From: Caballeronia sp.
GTDB lineage: Bacteria; Pseudomonadota; Gammaproteobacteria; Burkholderiales; Burkholderiaceae
Length of the DNA: 64,000 nucleotides
Assembly: GCF_028292365.1 (NCBI RefSeq)
Contig: NZ_JAQGMM010000039.1
Span: 1 to 64,000 of the forward strand
Reading direction: 5' to 3'
Part shown: in pieces, positions 1-10,298 of the stretch
How the letters are laid out: every line of letters starts with the position of its first letter
How positions within the stretch are numbered: position 1 is the stretch's first letter
Notes under the pieces: generated by a model
Told to the model about the DNA's origin: nothing
The model's input: only the letters and a program-made list of their open reading frames with translations
Database searches by the model: none
Translations under genes and position numbers: made by a program

Positions 1-2
1 AA

Positions 3-527
3 GTGCTGCACGGCTACGAGTCTGCATGGCTTCCTGCGGCCTTGCTGCAAGATGATCAGCGGCAAGCGCTGGCCGACACGCTGTTTGCCGCAAGCCGGCA
101 ATGGGGCGTGTCGCTACACGTCAACAAGGGCTTGGCAGGCGCGCCGGCCGAGGCCGTCGCGGCGTCAAGGGACACCGCCACGAACCCGGCCGCGCTTGAT
201 GCGTTTGCGCTGCTTATCGCGGGGATGGAGGGGCCACCCGCTTATCCGGGCATCCCCGGCCACGAGCCGGATATCGAAGCAGCACGGCGCAATGCGCGGG
301 CAATCGGGCGCGCGATGGACGAAGTGCGCAAGCTGGTTCCGGAGCCCGGTTCTTACGTCGGTGAAAGCAATTTCTTCAACGCGAATTGGCAGCGGGCCTT
401 CTGGGGATCGAATTACGGCAGGCTGCTCGCCGTGAAAGATCAGTATGATCCTGAAGGCTTGTTCTTCGTCCATCACGGCGTAGGGAGCGAACGCTGGAGC
501 GCCGACGGTTTCACGAAACTTGTATAA
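3..527 (+). CDS. FAD-binding oxidoreductase, C-terminal part (BBE domain), truncated by window start
   Basis: C-terminus YVGESNFFNANWQRAFWGSNYGRLLAVKDQYDPEGLFFVHHGVGSE is typical of berberine-bridge-type FAD oxidases. Confidence 0.8.
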   Translation: MLHGYESAWLPAALLQDDQRQALADTLFAASRQWGVSLHVNKGLAGAPAEAVAASRDTATNPAALDAFALLIAGMEGPPAYPGIPGHEPDIEAARRNARAIGRAMDEVRKLVPEPGSYVGESNFFNANWQRAFWGSNYGRLLAVKDQYDPEGLFFVHHGVGSERWSADGFTKLV

Positions 528-614
528 GACCGAGACCGGTTGATCAGTCGCACACATGTTGCACACACGCCGCTCGAGATGCCCTGCCTCCCCCTTTTAA
601 GAGTCACTTCAACG

Positions 615-1523
615 ATGCCATCCACTACAACTCGATCGTCATCAGATGAGGCATACGAGCCTGGGGCACCGCACCGGCGCCTTGCGCTGGATGAAAACCG
701 GCACGTCATCACGCATGGCCTCAAGACTTACTTCTGGCAGGACATCTACCACATTGCACTGACGGTCGGCTGGCCGCTGTTCTTTGCGGTCGCAGCACTG
801 CTCTTTCTTCTTCTCAACTTCGGGTTCGCGTTGCTGTACCTGCTAGGACATCACGCTATCGCCAACCAGGCTCCCGCGGGTCTGCTAGGCGCGTTCTTCT
901 TCAGCGTGGAGACGCTTGCAACGGTTGGTTACGGCGACATGCATCCGGATACCATCTACGGCCACAGCGTCGCCACGCTAGAGATCTTCGTCGGCATGTC
1001 GGGTATTGCGTTGACGACCGGCATGATTTTCGCGCGGTTTTCGAGGCCCCATGCACGTATCCTGTTTGCGAAGCGCGCGGTGGTGCGCCCCATCGACGGC
1101 CGCATGACACTCATGGTCCGCGCCGCCAACGCGCGTCAGAACGTGATTGTGGAAGCGAAGGCGCGCATGCGGCTGATGCGTTCGGAGACCACGCCCGAAG
1201 GGTTCTATTTTCGCAAGGTGCTTGATCTTCCACTGATCCGCGAACAGCATCCGATCTTCCTGCTCGGCTGGAGCCTCATGCATGTCATCGATGAAGAAAG
1301 CCCGCTCTTTGGCCAGACGCTGGAGTCGCTCAAAGCGAGTAACGCCGAGCTGATGCTCATGGTGGAAGGCCTGGACGAAACCACGGCACAGCCCATGCAA
1401 GCACGTTATGCATGGCCGCCTGAATGCATTCTTTGGCAACATCAGTATGTCGACCTGATGTCTGAACGGGACGGTGAGACGCATCTTGACTACGGCAAGT
1501 TTCATGATGTCGCGCCGCTTTGA
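615..1523 (+). CDS. Inward-rectifier (Kir-type) potassium channel
   Basis: Two hydrophobic helices flanking selectivity filter TVGYGDM; C-terminal Kir-like cytoplasmic domain (FARFSRPHARILFAKRAVV...); ATG at 615. Confidence 0.88.
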   Translation: MPSTTTRSSSDEAYEPGAPHRRLALDENRHVITHGLKTYFWQDIYHIALTVGWPLFFAVAALLFLLLNFGFALLYLLGHHAIANQAPAGLLGAFFFSVETLATVGYGDMHPDTIYGHSVATLEIFVGMSGIALTTGMIFARFSRPHARILFAKRAVVRPIDGRMTLMVRAANARQNVIVEAKARMRLMRSETTPEGFYFRKVLDLPLIREQHPIFLLGWSLMHVIDEESPLFGQTLESLKASNAELMLMVEGLDETTAQPMQARYAWPPECILWQHQYVDLMSERDGETHLDYGKFHDVAPL

Positions 1524-1651
1524 CTGGGTCGTTGGTTCGGGGCGCTATGGCTGGAACTGATCCGGCGGTTCTTACAATCACTGTATCTGTCGCGCCGATT
1601 TTCTGGCGGTTAAGCTAAAGCACGCTATTCCCCTCGCCATGGAAGGAACCC

Positions 1652-2164
1652 ATGACCGCCGCCAACAAGACCGTTCGAATGTTGACCCGCTATAAAGCGT
1701 GGGCCAACGATCTCATCTTCTCCATGCTGAAGGACATGCCGTACGAAGAGGTCGTCCGGGCACGGCAGACACGCTTCGGAAACATGGTCCACACCCTGAA
1801 CCACATCTACGTCATAGACGCCGTGTTCCAGGCTCATCTTCAGGGACGCGAACATGGTTACCCGGCACGCAATACACCGAGTCATCCGTCCCTGGAAGAA
1901 CTGTGGCAAGCGGTCCGCACGCTGGACCAGTGGTATGTCGATTTCGCCGAGGGTCTATCGGCTGACGATCTCAACAGGTCAATTCACTTCAAGTTTATTG
2001 GCGGTGGCGAGGGTGTCATGACCTGCAACGAAATGATCCTGCATGTGGTGAATCACGGTACTTATCACTGCGGCTTTGTCGGCGACATGATGTATCAGGC
2101 GGGAGTCACCCCCTCTGCCACCGATCTTCCCGTGTTCCTGCGTGACGTGGCGCAAGACGCTTAG
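1652..2164 (+). CDS. DinB family protein
   Basis: YKAWANDLIFSMLKDMP, HTLNHIYVID, HVVNHGTYHCGFVGDMM metal-site His pattern of DinB/YfiT fold. Confidence 0.85.
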   Translation: MTAANKTVRMLTRYKAWANDLIFSMLKDMPYEEVVRARQTRFGNMVHTLNHIYVIDAVFQAHLQGREHGYPARNTPSHPSLEELWQAVRTLDQWYVDFAEGLSADDLNRSIHFKFIGGGEGVMTCNEMILHVVNHGTYHCGFVGDMMYQAGVTPSATDLPVFLRDVAQDA

Positions 2165-2170
2165 CATGGT

Positions 2171-3136
2171 CTATGAGCGGTCGGGACTCATGGTTCCCGC
2201 CGTGGCTTGCCGGTCCGCTCGCGGCGAGCGTTCAAAGCGTTTCTTATAGCAGCGCGCAAAATAAGAGGGCGATTCGAACCCGCTTGCAAGGCTGACCTCC
2301 ATGATGGAAAGGTCAGTTTGTTGCAGCAGTTGACGGCCTCTTTCCAGCCGCAAGTTCAGATAGAACCCGGCGGGCGATTCGCCCATGCTTGCCTGGAAAA
2401 GCCGCTCGAGTTGCCGGCGGGTGATATTGACACTCCTGGCCAGCGGATCAATAGCCAAAGGTGTTTCAATGTGCTGCTCCATCTGCGCAATAGCCGATAG
2501 CAGCTTGGTGTTGTTCACGCCATAACGCTCAACGGGCGCCGTGCGTTGCAAATTCTTTTGAGGACGAATCTGTCCAAGCACGAACTGGTCTGCCACCCGG
2601 ATCGCAAGATCACGCCCGTGACGCCGCGCGATCAATTCGAGCATCAGGTCCATCGACGCGGTTCCGCCAGCTGAGGTGATCCGCTGGCCGTCGATCTCGA
2701 AGATCTCATGACTGGTGCGTAGCGCTGGATAACGTTCTACGAACGCCGCGATCGTCTCCCAGTGAACGGTTACGCGAAAACCTTGCAGCAACCCCGCTTC
2801 CGCTAACACGAAGGCGCCGGTGTCCACGCCGCCAAGAATGATTCCTGCGATTGCCTGTCGCTTCAGCCAATGCTTCAGCGTCCGGTCGAGATAGGCCAGC
2901 GGATCGTACGCTGCGACGACGAACAGGATTGAAGCCGTCTCGATCGTTTGTAACGGCCCGTCGACTGCCACTGACATGCCGTTGCTCGCCGCCACCGGAT
3001 GTCCGTCCGCGCTCAACACCTTCCATCGATACAACTCGCCGCCGAGCCGGTTAGCAGACCGCAAAGGTTCAGCGATGGCTGCAAAATCGAGCAGCGAAAA
3101 ACCGGGCATCAGCAAAAAAACAATGAGTTCGCTCAC
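2171..3136 (-). CDS. GlxA family transcriptional regulator (DJ-1/PfpI + AraC HTH)
   Basis: N-terminal DJ-1-like domain, C-terminal AraC HTH (NITRRQLERLFQASMGESPAGFYLNLRLERGRQLL). Confidence 0.88.
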   Translation of the reverse strand: MSELIVFLLMPGFSLLDFAAIAEPLRSANRLGGELYRWKVLSADGHPVAASNGMSVAVDGPLQTIETASILFVVAAYDPLAYLDRTLKHWLKRQAIAGIILGGVDTGAFVLAEAGLLQGFRVTVHWETIAAFVERYPALRTSHEIFEIDGQRITSAGGTASMDLMLELIARRHGRDLAIRVADQFVLGQIRPQKNLQRTAPVERYGVNNTKLLSAIAQMEQHIETPLAIDPLARSVNITRRQLERLFQASMGESPAGFYLNLRLERGRQLLQQTDLSIMEVSLASGFESPSYFARCYKKRFERSPRADRQATAGTMSPDRS

Positions 3137-3403
3137 GGGGCGGACACCTCAACCAGACCTGATAACGGATTGTCGCAAAATTATCAATCAAGGTCGCATA
3201 TTTATTGTTCACTCCGGGACAGGAACCGTAAAGTTAGCCGGACGCTGAGTGGCATTCAGCTGCGCTTCCGGCTTCTTGGCGGAGGCTGAAGCCTGAGTTT
3301 GAATGAGCCATTCATAGCGTGGTTATCAATTAGGATGACGTATCTAATAAAGAGAGATAACAGCCCGACTGCAACAAGCACACAGCACAACATGGAGATA
3401 AAG

Positions 3404-4621
3404 ATGAACGCAATCGCAAGCCCGGCCGACGAGACGTTCTCCGCAGACTGGAGAAGCTTCGAATCGACCCATCGCCTTCGGAGAGTCAATCTCCTGGCCG
3501 ACAGCCTGGAAACCACATGGGACGATGACCGGATCAGTCACTACCATTTCTTGTGGCTGCGCGACAACTGCCCCTGTTCGAAGTGCATCCATCCGGGGAC
3601 CCGCGAACAGATGTTCGAAGTAGTGGACGCGCCCGATGACCTTGCCGTCGAGTCCTTTTCCCTGGACGCAACGGGCGCGCTGAGTGTGCGCTGGAGCGAC
3701 GGCCATCGCAGCGTGTATGAAGCCGGCTGGCTGCGTTCCCACGCCTACGACTTTCTGTCACGAAGCGAACGGGCGGACCGGCTGCGCAGCGTACTTCCGT
3801 GGGAAAGCAACCTGCTTATCCCCACGTTCGCCTACTCTTCAGTGATGTCATCCGACTCTGCACTGCTCGACTGGCTGCTTGCCGCGCGCGACGTTGGATT
3901 GACCATGCTCATCGGCATGCCTTCAATTAACGAAGCAATAGAAACCGTGGCTAGGCGCATATCGTTTATTCGCGAGAGCAATTTCGGCGTTACCTTCGAA
4001 GTCAGGACAAAAGCTGAAGCCGCCGATAGCAATGCCTACACGGCACTGGAATTACCGGCTCACACCGACCTGCCGACCCGAGAGCTTCAACCCGGCTTGC
4101 AGTTTCTCCATTGCCTGATCAACGATGCCACTGGCGGAGAAAGTACCTTCGTGGATGGATTCGCGATTGCAGCGACTTTGCGTGCAGAGTCACCCGAAGA
4201 CTTTCGCCTGCTATGCGAGCATCCGGTTGAGTTCTGGAACAAAGCGCCGCAGAGCGACTATCGAAGCTGTGCCCCTATTATTGGCCTCGACTCGCGCGGC
4301 GAGGTGAGTGAAATCCGGCTGGCGAACTGGCTTCGCGCGCCCTTCAACTTGCCGGCGTCCGAGATGGGCGCGTTCTATCGTGCGTACCGGCACTTTTCCG
4401 CGCTGACCCGCGATGCGCAATTCATTGTGAGTCGCCGGCTGGAGGCGGGCCAGATGTGGTGCTTCGACAATCGCAGAACCATGCATGCCCGCAAGGCCTT
4501 CGATCAGGCGAGCGGGAAGCGTTTTCTGCGAGGGTGTTACATGGATCGGGATGAACTGCTTTCACGCATTCTTGTGCTGCAGCGCGGTGAACCGAGCCGC
4601 TCGATCCGAGCCACCTCGTAA
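3404..4621 (+). CDS. TauD/TfdA family dioxygenase, gamma-butyrobetaine hydroxylase-like (N-terminal DUF971-type Cys-rich domain)
   Basis: WLRDNCPCSKCIHPGTREQ N-terminal motif; HTDLPTRELQPGLQFLHC and WCFDNRRTMHAR 2OG-Fe(II) motifs; GGAG upstream of ATG 3404. Confidence 0.85.
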   Translation: MNAIASPADETFSADWRSFESTHRLRRVNLLADSLETTWDDDRISHYHFLWLRDNCPCSKCIHPGTREQMFEVVDAPDDLAVESFSLDATGALSVRWSDGHRSVYEAGWLRSHAYDFLSRSERADRLRSVLPWESNLLIPTFAYSSVMSSDSALLDWLLAARDVGLTMLIGMPSINEAIETVARRISFIRESNFGVTFEVRTKAEAADSNAYTALELPAHTDLPTRELQPGLQFLHCLINDATGGESTFVDGFAIAATLRAESPEDFRLLCEHPVEFWNKAPQSDYRSCAPIIGLDSRGEVSEIRLANWLRAPFNLPASEMGAFYRAYRHFSALTRDAQFIVSRRLEAGQMWCFDNRRTMHARKAFDQASGKRFLRGCYMDRDELLSRILVLQRGEPSRSIRATS

Positions 4622-5599
4622 CTACTCACCTTGCTTCGGAGACGTAACAGCCCAACGCCGCTGCATCGCTTCTACAAGATGCCGCCACAGGAATTCAGCA
4701 GCCGGAGAGAGGCGCCGGCCGACCCGCCGTATTGCCTGGCTGCTGAATTCGCGTGCAATCGGATGCTCGAGTTCCAGTGCGACCAGACGGCCCGCTTCAA
4801 GGTATTGCCGCGCCGCATCGGTCGACATGAACGCCACGCCTAGTCCCGCCGCGGCAATGGCTTGGGCAGCCGAGAAAAGATCGCAGCGATACGACGGCGT
4901 CAGGTTCAGCCGCTCTGCTCGAATGATGGCATCAAGATATTGCTGGGCGCCAAAGCGCTCCGGCATGAAGATAAGCCGCTGATCACGCAATTGCTCAAAA
5001 CGGATGCGCCGCTCGCCCGCCAACACATGGCGCGGGCTGACGAGCGCACAAAATTGCGCCGCCCGGAACGTGCGAGAACGTATGGCGGGGTCGCTGCCAC
5101 CGCCCGCGCATAAACCAAGCTCGACGTCGTCGTTGCGGACCATCGCGATGATTTCGGACGTCGCGCCGCTACGCAGCTCCACCACGATGTCAGGAAACTG
5201 CAAGCTGAAACCCTCCAGCACGGTGGCCAGCAGATTCTCGACGAACCCCTCACCCACGCCAATGCCCAGCCGTCCGCGCCGCAGGCTCCTGAAATCTTCC
5301 AGTTGTGCCAGCATGTCCGCATCGCGTCGGCAACTCTCGCGGAAATGTTCGACGAGGCTTAGCCCGATCTCGGTCAGCACTGCGCGTCTGCCGCGCCGCT
5401 CCAGCAGCACGACCCCGTGGTCGCGTTCGAGTTGCGCCACTTGCCGGCTGATCACGGAACCGTTAATGGCTAGCGCGTCGGCCGCGGCACGCACGCCACC
5501 GTGCACATCGATTTCATGCAAATAACGCAGGCTCCGGGCGCTAAGCAAATTCTCGCGGGCAGGCGTATTGTTCTTAGCCATATTCTTGTCTGTTGACAT
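4622..5599 (-). CDS. LysR family transcriptional regulator (start may be 5581)
   Basis: N-terminal wHTH (SLRYLHEIDVHGGVRAAADALAINGSVISRQVAQLERDHGVVLLERRGR). Confidence 0.85.
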   Translation of the reverse strand: MSTDKNMAKNNTPARENLLSARSLRYLHEIDVHGGVRAAADALAINGSVISRQVAQLERDHGVVLLERRGRRAVLTEIGLSLVEHFRESCRRDADMLAQLEDFRSLRRGRLGIGVGEGFVENLLATVLEGFSLQFPDIVVELRSGATSEIIAMVRNDDVELGLCAGGGSDPAIRSRTFRAAQFCALVSPRHVLAGERRIRFEQLRDQRLIFMPERFGAQQYLDAIIRAERLNLTPSYRCDLFSAAQAIAAAGLGVAFMSTDAARQYLEAGRLVALELEHPIAREFSSQAIRRVGRRLSPAAEFLWRHLVEAMQRRWAVTSPKQGE

Positions 5600-5696
5600 T
5601 CAGGTCAACATTATCGGTCAGTGAACGTCATTGATTAGCGGATTTTGCAGCAGAATACTCCCTCACTAGATTTCTTACAGAGAGACACCCACGACC

Positions 5697-6881
5697 ATGG
5701 AAAATACCAAGGGCTTTTGCTCCCTAGACGACACGACGGATCTGCGCGATGAACTAAGCGAGATCCGTCATCGGCTGCACCAGAATCCGGAGCTTGCGTA
5801 CAAGGAGTTTCAAACCTCCGACCTCGTTGCGCGAAGCCTGGAAAGCTGGGGTTACAAGGTGACGCGTGGCCTGGGTGGAACTGGCATGGTCGCCTCGCTC
5901 ACTGCGGGTTCAGGCACCCGCGCCGTGGCCGTGCGCGCCGACATGGACGCGTTGCCGATTGCCGAAGAAACCGGTTTGCCGTACGCCAGCCGCAACGCTG
6001 GCCTGATGCACGCGTGCGGCCACGACGGCCACACCACCATGGTCCTGGGCGCAGCGCGCCACCTCGCGCGCACTCGCGCATTCAACGGCACGGTCCACCT
6101 CGTGTTCCAGCCCGCCGAGGAGATCGGCGCGGACAGCGGCGCCATGCGAATGATTGCCGACGGCCTGTTCGAGCGCTTTCCCTGCGAGGCAATCTTCGGT
6201 TTGCACAATCACCCCGGCTATCCAACGGGCACGTTCATGTTCCGCAGCGGCCCTTTCATGGCGGCATCGGATACGGTCAACATCACCATTCATGGCCGTG
6301 GCGGCCACGCAGCGCGCCCGCATCTTGCCGTGGATCCGGTGGTCATCGGCGCGGGACTGGTGATCGCGTTACAGACGGTGGTCGCACGCAGTATTGACCC
6401 TATGCAAACAGCCGTGGTCACGGTTGGCGCCTTCAACGCGGGTCATGCCGCCAACGTAATTCCTGAGTCAGCGCGTCTACAGCTCAGTGTTCGGTCGTTC
6501 GACCCCGCTGTACGCAAGCTGCTCGAAGCGCGTATTCGCGCGCTGACGGAAGCTCAGGCAAGCGCGTACGGTGCACGCGTTGAGATTGAGTACGTGCCGG
6601 GTTATCCGGTCGTGATCAACAGCCAGGCCGAAACGGAACTGGCGTTGCAAGTGGCACGCGAACTGGTTGGCGACGACCGGGTAGTCGATAACTTCGGCCC
6701 TATCGCCGGCAGCGAAGATTTCGCTTATTACCTGCAGAAGAAGCCGGGATGTTTCCTGCGCCTGGGCAACGGTGAAGCCGCGCCGATGCTGCATAACGCG
6801 TCCTACGACTTCAACGACGACAACCTCACTGTCGGCGCGGCCTACTGGACTCGTCTGGTCGAGCGTTTCCTCGCGCAGTAG
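5697..6881 (+). CDS. M20 family amidohydrolase (hippurate hydrolase-like)
   Basis: RHRLHQNPELAYKEFQTSD, ADMDALPIAEETGLPYAS, MHACGHDGHTTMVLGAA, GSEDFAYY motifs. Confidence 0.93.
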   Translation: MENTKGFCSLDDTTDLRDELSEIRHRLHQNPELAYKEFQTSDLVARSLESWGYKVTRGLGGTGMVASLTAGSGTRAVAVRADMDALPIAEETGLPYASRNAGLMHACGHDGHTTMVLGAARHLARTRAFNGTVHLVFQPAEEIGADSGAMRMIADGLFERFPCEAIFGLHNHPGYPTGTFMFRSGPFMAASDTVNITIHGRGGHAARPHLAVDPVVIGAGLVIALQTVVARSIDPMQTAVVTVGAFNAGHAANVIPESARLQLSVRSFDPAVRKLLEARIRALTEAQASAYGARVEIEYVPGYPVVINSQAETELALQVARELVGDDRVVDNFGPIAGSEDFAYYLQKKPGCFLRLGNGEAAPMLHNASYDFNDDNLTVGAAYWTRLVERFLAQ

Positions 6882-6995
6882 GTTTCGTGCGAGCAGGTCA
6901 GTAGCACTTCGTTGGCAACACAAAGCTTGCGCACTGCGCGATGTTTCGGCATCGCGCTTAGCCGTGCGCCGGACCCAAGTATTCACGGGACTTTC

Positions 6996-8267
6996 ATGTC
7001 AGTCATTACAGCTCAGCCTGCTAAAGCGGTATCGCAAAGCAAGATCGTGATTGCCGCGATCATCGGCAACCTGCTCGAGTTTTACGATTTCACCGTCTAT
7101 AGCTTTTTCGCACTCACGATCGCGAAGCTATTCTTCCCGGCGCATGACCCCGTTGTCTCCACGTTGCTCGCGCTGTCCGCGTTTGCGATCGGCTTTGTCG
7201 CGCGCCCGGTCGGCGGCTTCGTGCTGGGTCACTATGCGGACAAACGCGGCCGGCGTGCTGCGCTGACCCTGACCATCTTCCTGATGGCGATCGGCTCAGC
7301 CATGATCGGCCTGGCCCCGAGCTATGCAAGCATTGGCCTCGCCGCACCGGCCCTGATCATCTTCGCCCGACTGTTGCAGGGCTTCGCGCAGGGCGGTGAA
7401 TTCGGCGCCGCCACCGCGACGCTGCTCGAGACGGGAACGGCAAAGGGGCGCGGTTTTCGGGCTAGCTGGCAGCTCGCGAGCCAAGGTGCTGCTGCACTGA
7501 TGGGCTCGGGCATTGCGGCACTGCTGACGTACCAGCTAAGCGGCGAGCAGCTGCTCGACTGGGGATGGCGAGTGCCGTTCCTGATCGGTACGCTGATCAT
7601 GCCGGTCGGCGTGTATTTGCGCCGGCACATTGTGGAAGAGCCGTCGCAGGCCAAGGCGGCCAAGCCGAGTCTGGAACCGGGCCTCGTGCGCAAGTGGTTC
7701 CTGACTGTATTCGCCATCATGGGCATGACGGTGGCGACCTACGTCCTCATGTACTACATCCCCACTTATTCGATCCAGTACCTGAAGATGCCGGCCAAGC
7801 TTTCCATGCTGGTGTCGATCTGCGCGGCGATCGTTTCGCTGACTTTGTGTCCGCTCTGGGGCGCGCTATCCGACAAGATGCAACGTCGCAAGCCGCTGAT
7901 CCTCGCGGGACGCATTGTGCTGATCGTGCTGCTTTATCCGGCGTTCTGGCTGATGAACCAGTTTCCCTCGTTGCCGGTCATGGTTGGGTTGATCGTACTG
8001 CTGATGTTGTTCTACACAATGGGTTCGGCACCGGCGTATGCACTCATGCCGGAAAACTTTCCGAAGCACGTGCGCGCGGGATATCTTGCGAGTGCGTATG
8101 CGGTGGCGGTGTCGGTGTTTGGCGGCTCGGCGCAACTGGTGGTGGCGTGGCTGATCAAGGTGACCGGCAATACGATGGCCCCCGCGTGGTACATGATCGC
8201 ATGCGTGATCATTTCGCTGATCGCTGTTTCCATGCTCGATGAAACCGGTGGACGTGAGCTTACGTGA
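6996..8267 (+). CDS. MFS transporter (MHS/citrate-proton symporter type)
   Basis: NLLEFYDFTVYSFFA, RPVGGFVLGHYADKRGRR motifs, ~12 TM. Confidence 0.92.
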   Translation: MSVITAQPAKAVSQSKIVIAAIIGNLLEFYDFTVYSFFALTIAKLFFPAHDPVVSTLLALSAFAIGFVARPVGGFVLGHYADKRGRRAALTLTIFLMAIGSAMIGLAPSYASIGLAAPALIIFARLLQGFAQGGEFGAATATLLETGTAKGRGFRASWQLASQGAAALMGSGIAALLTYQLSGEQLLDWGWRVPFLIGTLIMPVGVYLRRHIVEEPSQAKAAKPSLEPGLVRKWFLTVFAIMGMTVATYVLMYYIPTYSIQYLKMPAKLSMLVSICAAIVSLTLCPLWGALSDKMQRRKPLILAGRIVLIVLLYPAFWLMNQFPSLPVMVGLIVLLMLFYTMGSAPAYALMPENFPKHVRAGYLASAYAVAVSVFGGSAQLVVAWLIKVTGNTMAPAWYMIACVIISLIAVSMLDETGGRELT

Positions 8268-8323
8268 TGCTTTCGAAATAGCAGCGGGAGTGAATGAAGC
8301 CGCGTGATACACGATGCAACTAT

Positions 8324-8356
8324 AAGGCTGGGTGCTCAGGCGCCCAGCCTTTTTTC
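8324..8356 (+). terminator. Rho-independent terminator
   Basis: AAGGCTGGG...CCCAGCCTT stem (8324-8332/8343-8351) followed by TTTTTT. Confidence 0.85.
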
Positions 8357-8549
8357 TTGCGCGTTAGCGAACGCTTCGGTGAGAAGGCCTTCTTAGACTT
8401 TGTTCGTCAACATCCTAGTATGTGGTTTCGCTGCGCCGCGGCTTGCACCGTTTCCACTCCCGGCCCTAAGCTCGACTGCACAACATCAGAGCCGGACTGG
8501 CCAGAATTAGTTACCACTACTTAGGTAACGAAATCGGTAGGAGACAATC

Positions 8550-10286
8550 ATGACAATGCGAGCATATGGCCTCGTACAAGTTGCATTGGTGTTAGTTTTG
8601 CTGGCGAGTTGCGGAGGCAACGGCTCGGACGGAGGCGCGGTTTCTTCCGGGACGCCGGACCCCGGCATCGCAAAAACTACCGTACGCTACGCATTACCAC
8701 CCATGGGCTGGAATTCATGGAACACATTTGCGTGCAACGTGAACGAGAACGTCATCAAGTCAGTGGCGGACACGATCGCTGCAAGCGGCATGGCCGCGGC
8801 GGGTTATCAATACGTGACGCAAGATGACTGCTGGGTAGGCGGACGCGATCCCGCCACCGGTCAGCTCTATGCCAACCCCACCACCTTCCCGAGCGGCATC
8901 AAGGCGCTTGCCGATTACGTCCATAGCAAGGGCCTGAAATTCGGGCTCTATACATCCGGCGGCACCAACACCTGCGCCGCACTTGCGCACGGCACGCGCC
9001 CGCCGACCTACCCGCCTGGAGTGGGCGCAGGCAGCCTCGGACATGAAAGTGTCGACGCAGCCACGTTCGCGAGCTGGGGTGTCGACTACATCAAGCTCGA
9101 CTATTGCGGCGGCAATCTCAGCGCATTCCCTGCCATGCGGGCAGGCATCGCCGCGACCGGCCGGGCGATGTACCTAAGCATCAACCCCTACAGCGCGAAT
9201 CAAACCCTCCCAACCAACTTCGCCTCCGACGGCACGTTGTACGTGCCCGCGTATGCCGATACCTCGCGCATCTCGCAGGACATCACGAATACCTTTACGT
9301 CGGTGGTATCCATCATCGATATCAGCGCGAAGGATGCATCGTGGACAATTCCCGGCTACTTCAACGACATGGACATGCTCGAGGTCGGCCGCGGCATGAC
9401 GCCTGACCAGGACACCGCTCACTTCGCAATGTGGGCAATGATGTCAAGCCCCTTGAATGCCGGTAACGACGTCCGCAGCCAAAGTGCCAGCACGCTCGCG
9501 TTGCTCACCAACGCCGGTGCGATCTCGGTGAGTCAGGACGCGCTGGCCTTGCAAGCCGTGCCCGACGCGGCCGATAGTTCCGCCACCCTGCAGGTCTGGA
9601 CCAAGCCGCTGCAAGCAAGCGGCACGCGTGCCGTGGCCCTGCTCAATCGTGGATCGACCGCTGCGACCGCTACGGTCAACTTTGCCAACCTTGCGCTAAG
9701 CGGACCGGTGCAAGTGACGAATCTGCTGACTGGAGCAGTCTTGTCGCCGGCGGTGTCGACGGGAAGTTATAGCGCAAGCGTGCCGGCAACCGGCACGGTG
9801 CTGTTGAAGCTGACGGGTACCGATCCACTCGCGTTCAATGCCCCGCTCGCGCTTTCGAACTGGATCTGGGCCAGCACACAGGCCGGAGCAGTCGCCGTCA
9901 AAGTCTGGCCCAGCAATGACGTGTTGCCGGTCGGCGCAACCGCGACGGCTGCGATCAGCGTCAATGGGACGTCATACCGCGATGGCCTCACGGTGAACGC
10001 ACCGGCGCAGATGGTCTATCGACTCGGTGGACACTGCAGCACGTTCCAGAGCGATATCGGTTTGGACGCTGCGGCAAAAGGCGCGGGCACCGTGGACTTC
10101 CAGGTCTGGGCCGACAACGTCATGCTCTATGACAGCGGTGTGATCAACGGATCATCGCCGACGAAGACCGTCCGCGTGGGCTTGAACGGCTACCAGACCC
10201 TTCGCCTTGTTGTGACCGATGCGCAAGATGGCGTCATCAATGACGTAGCGGACTGGGCAGACCCAACGCTCGTCTGCGGATCGTAA
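8550..10286 (+). CDS. GH27 alpha-galactosidase-like lipoprotein with C-terminal NPCBM-type domain
   Basis: Lipobox LLASCGG; PPMGWNSWNTFACNVNENVIKSVADTIAASGMAAAGYQYVTQDDCW; YIKLDYCGG nucleophile motif; C-terminal NPCBM pattern. Confidence 0.85.
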   Translation: MTMRAYGLVQVALVLVLLASCGGNGSDGGAVSSGTPDPGIAKTTVRYALPPMGWNSWNTFACNVNENVIKSVADTIAASGMAAAGYQYVTQDDCWVGGRDPATGQLYANPTTFPSGIKALADYVHSKGLKFGLYTSGGTNTCAALAHGTRPPTYPPGVGAGSLGHESVDAATFASWGVDYIKLDYCGGNLSAFPAMRAGIAATGRAMYLSINPYSANQTLPTNFASDGTLYVPAYADTSRISQDITNTFTSVVSIIDISAKDASWTIPGYFNDMDMLEVGRGMTPDQDTAHFAMWAMMSSPLNAGNDVRSQSASTLALLTNAGAISVSQDALALQAVPDAADSSATLQVWTKPLQASGTRAVALLNRGSTAATATVNFANLALSGPVQVTNLLTGAVLSPAVSTGSYSASVPATGTVLLKLTGTDPLAFNAPLALSNWIWASTQAGAVAVKVWPSNDVLPVGATATAAISVNGTSYRDGLTVNAPAQMVYRLGGHCSTFQSDIGLDAAAKGAGTVDFQVWADNVMLYDSGVINGSSPTKTVRVGLNGYQTLRLVVTDAQDGVINDVADWADPTLVCGS

Positions 10287-10298
10287 GGGGATAAGCGA

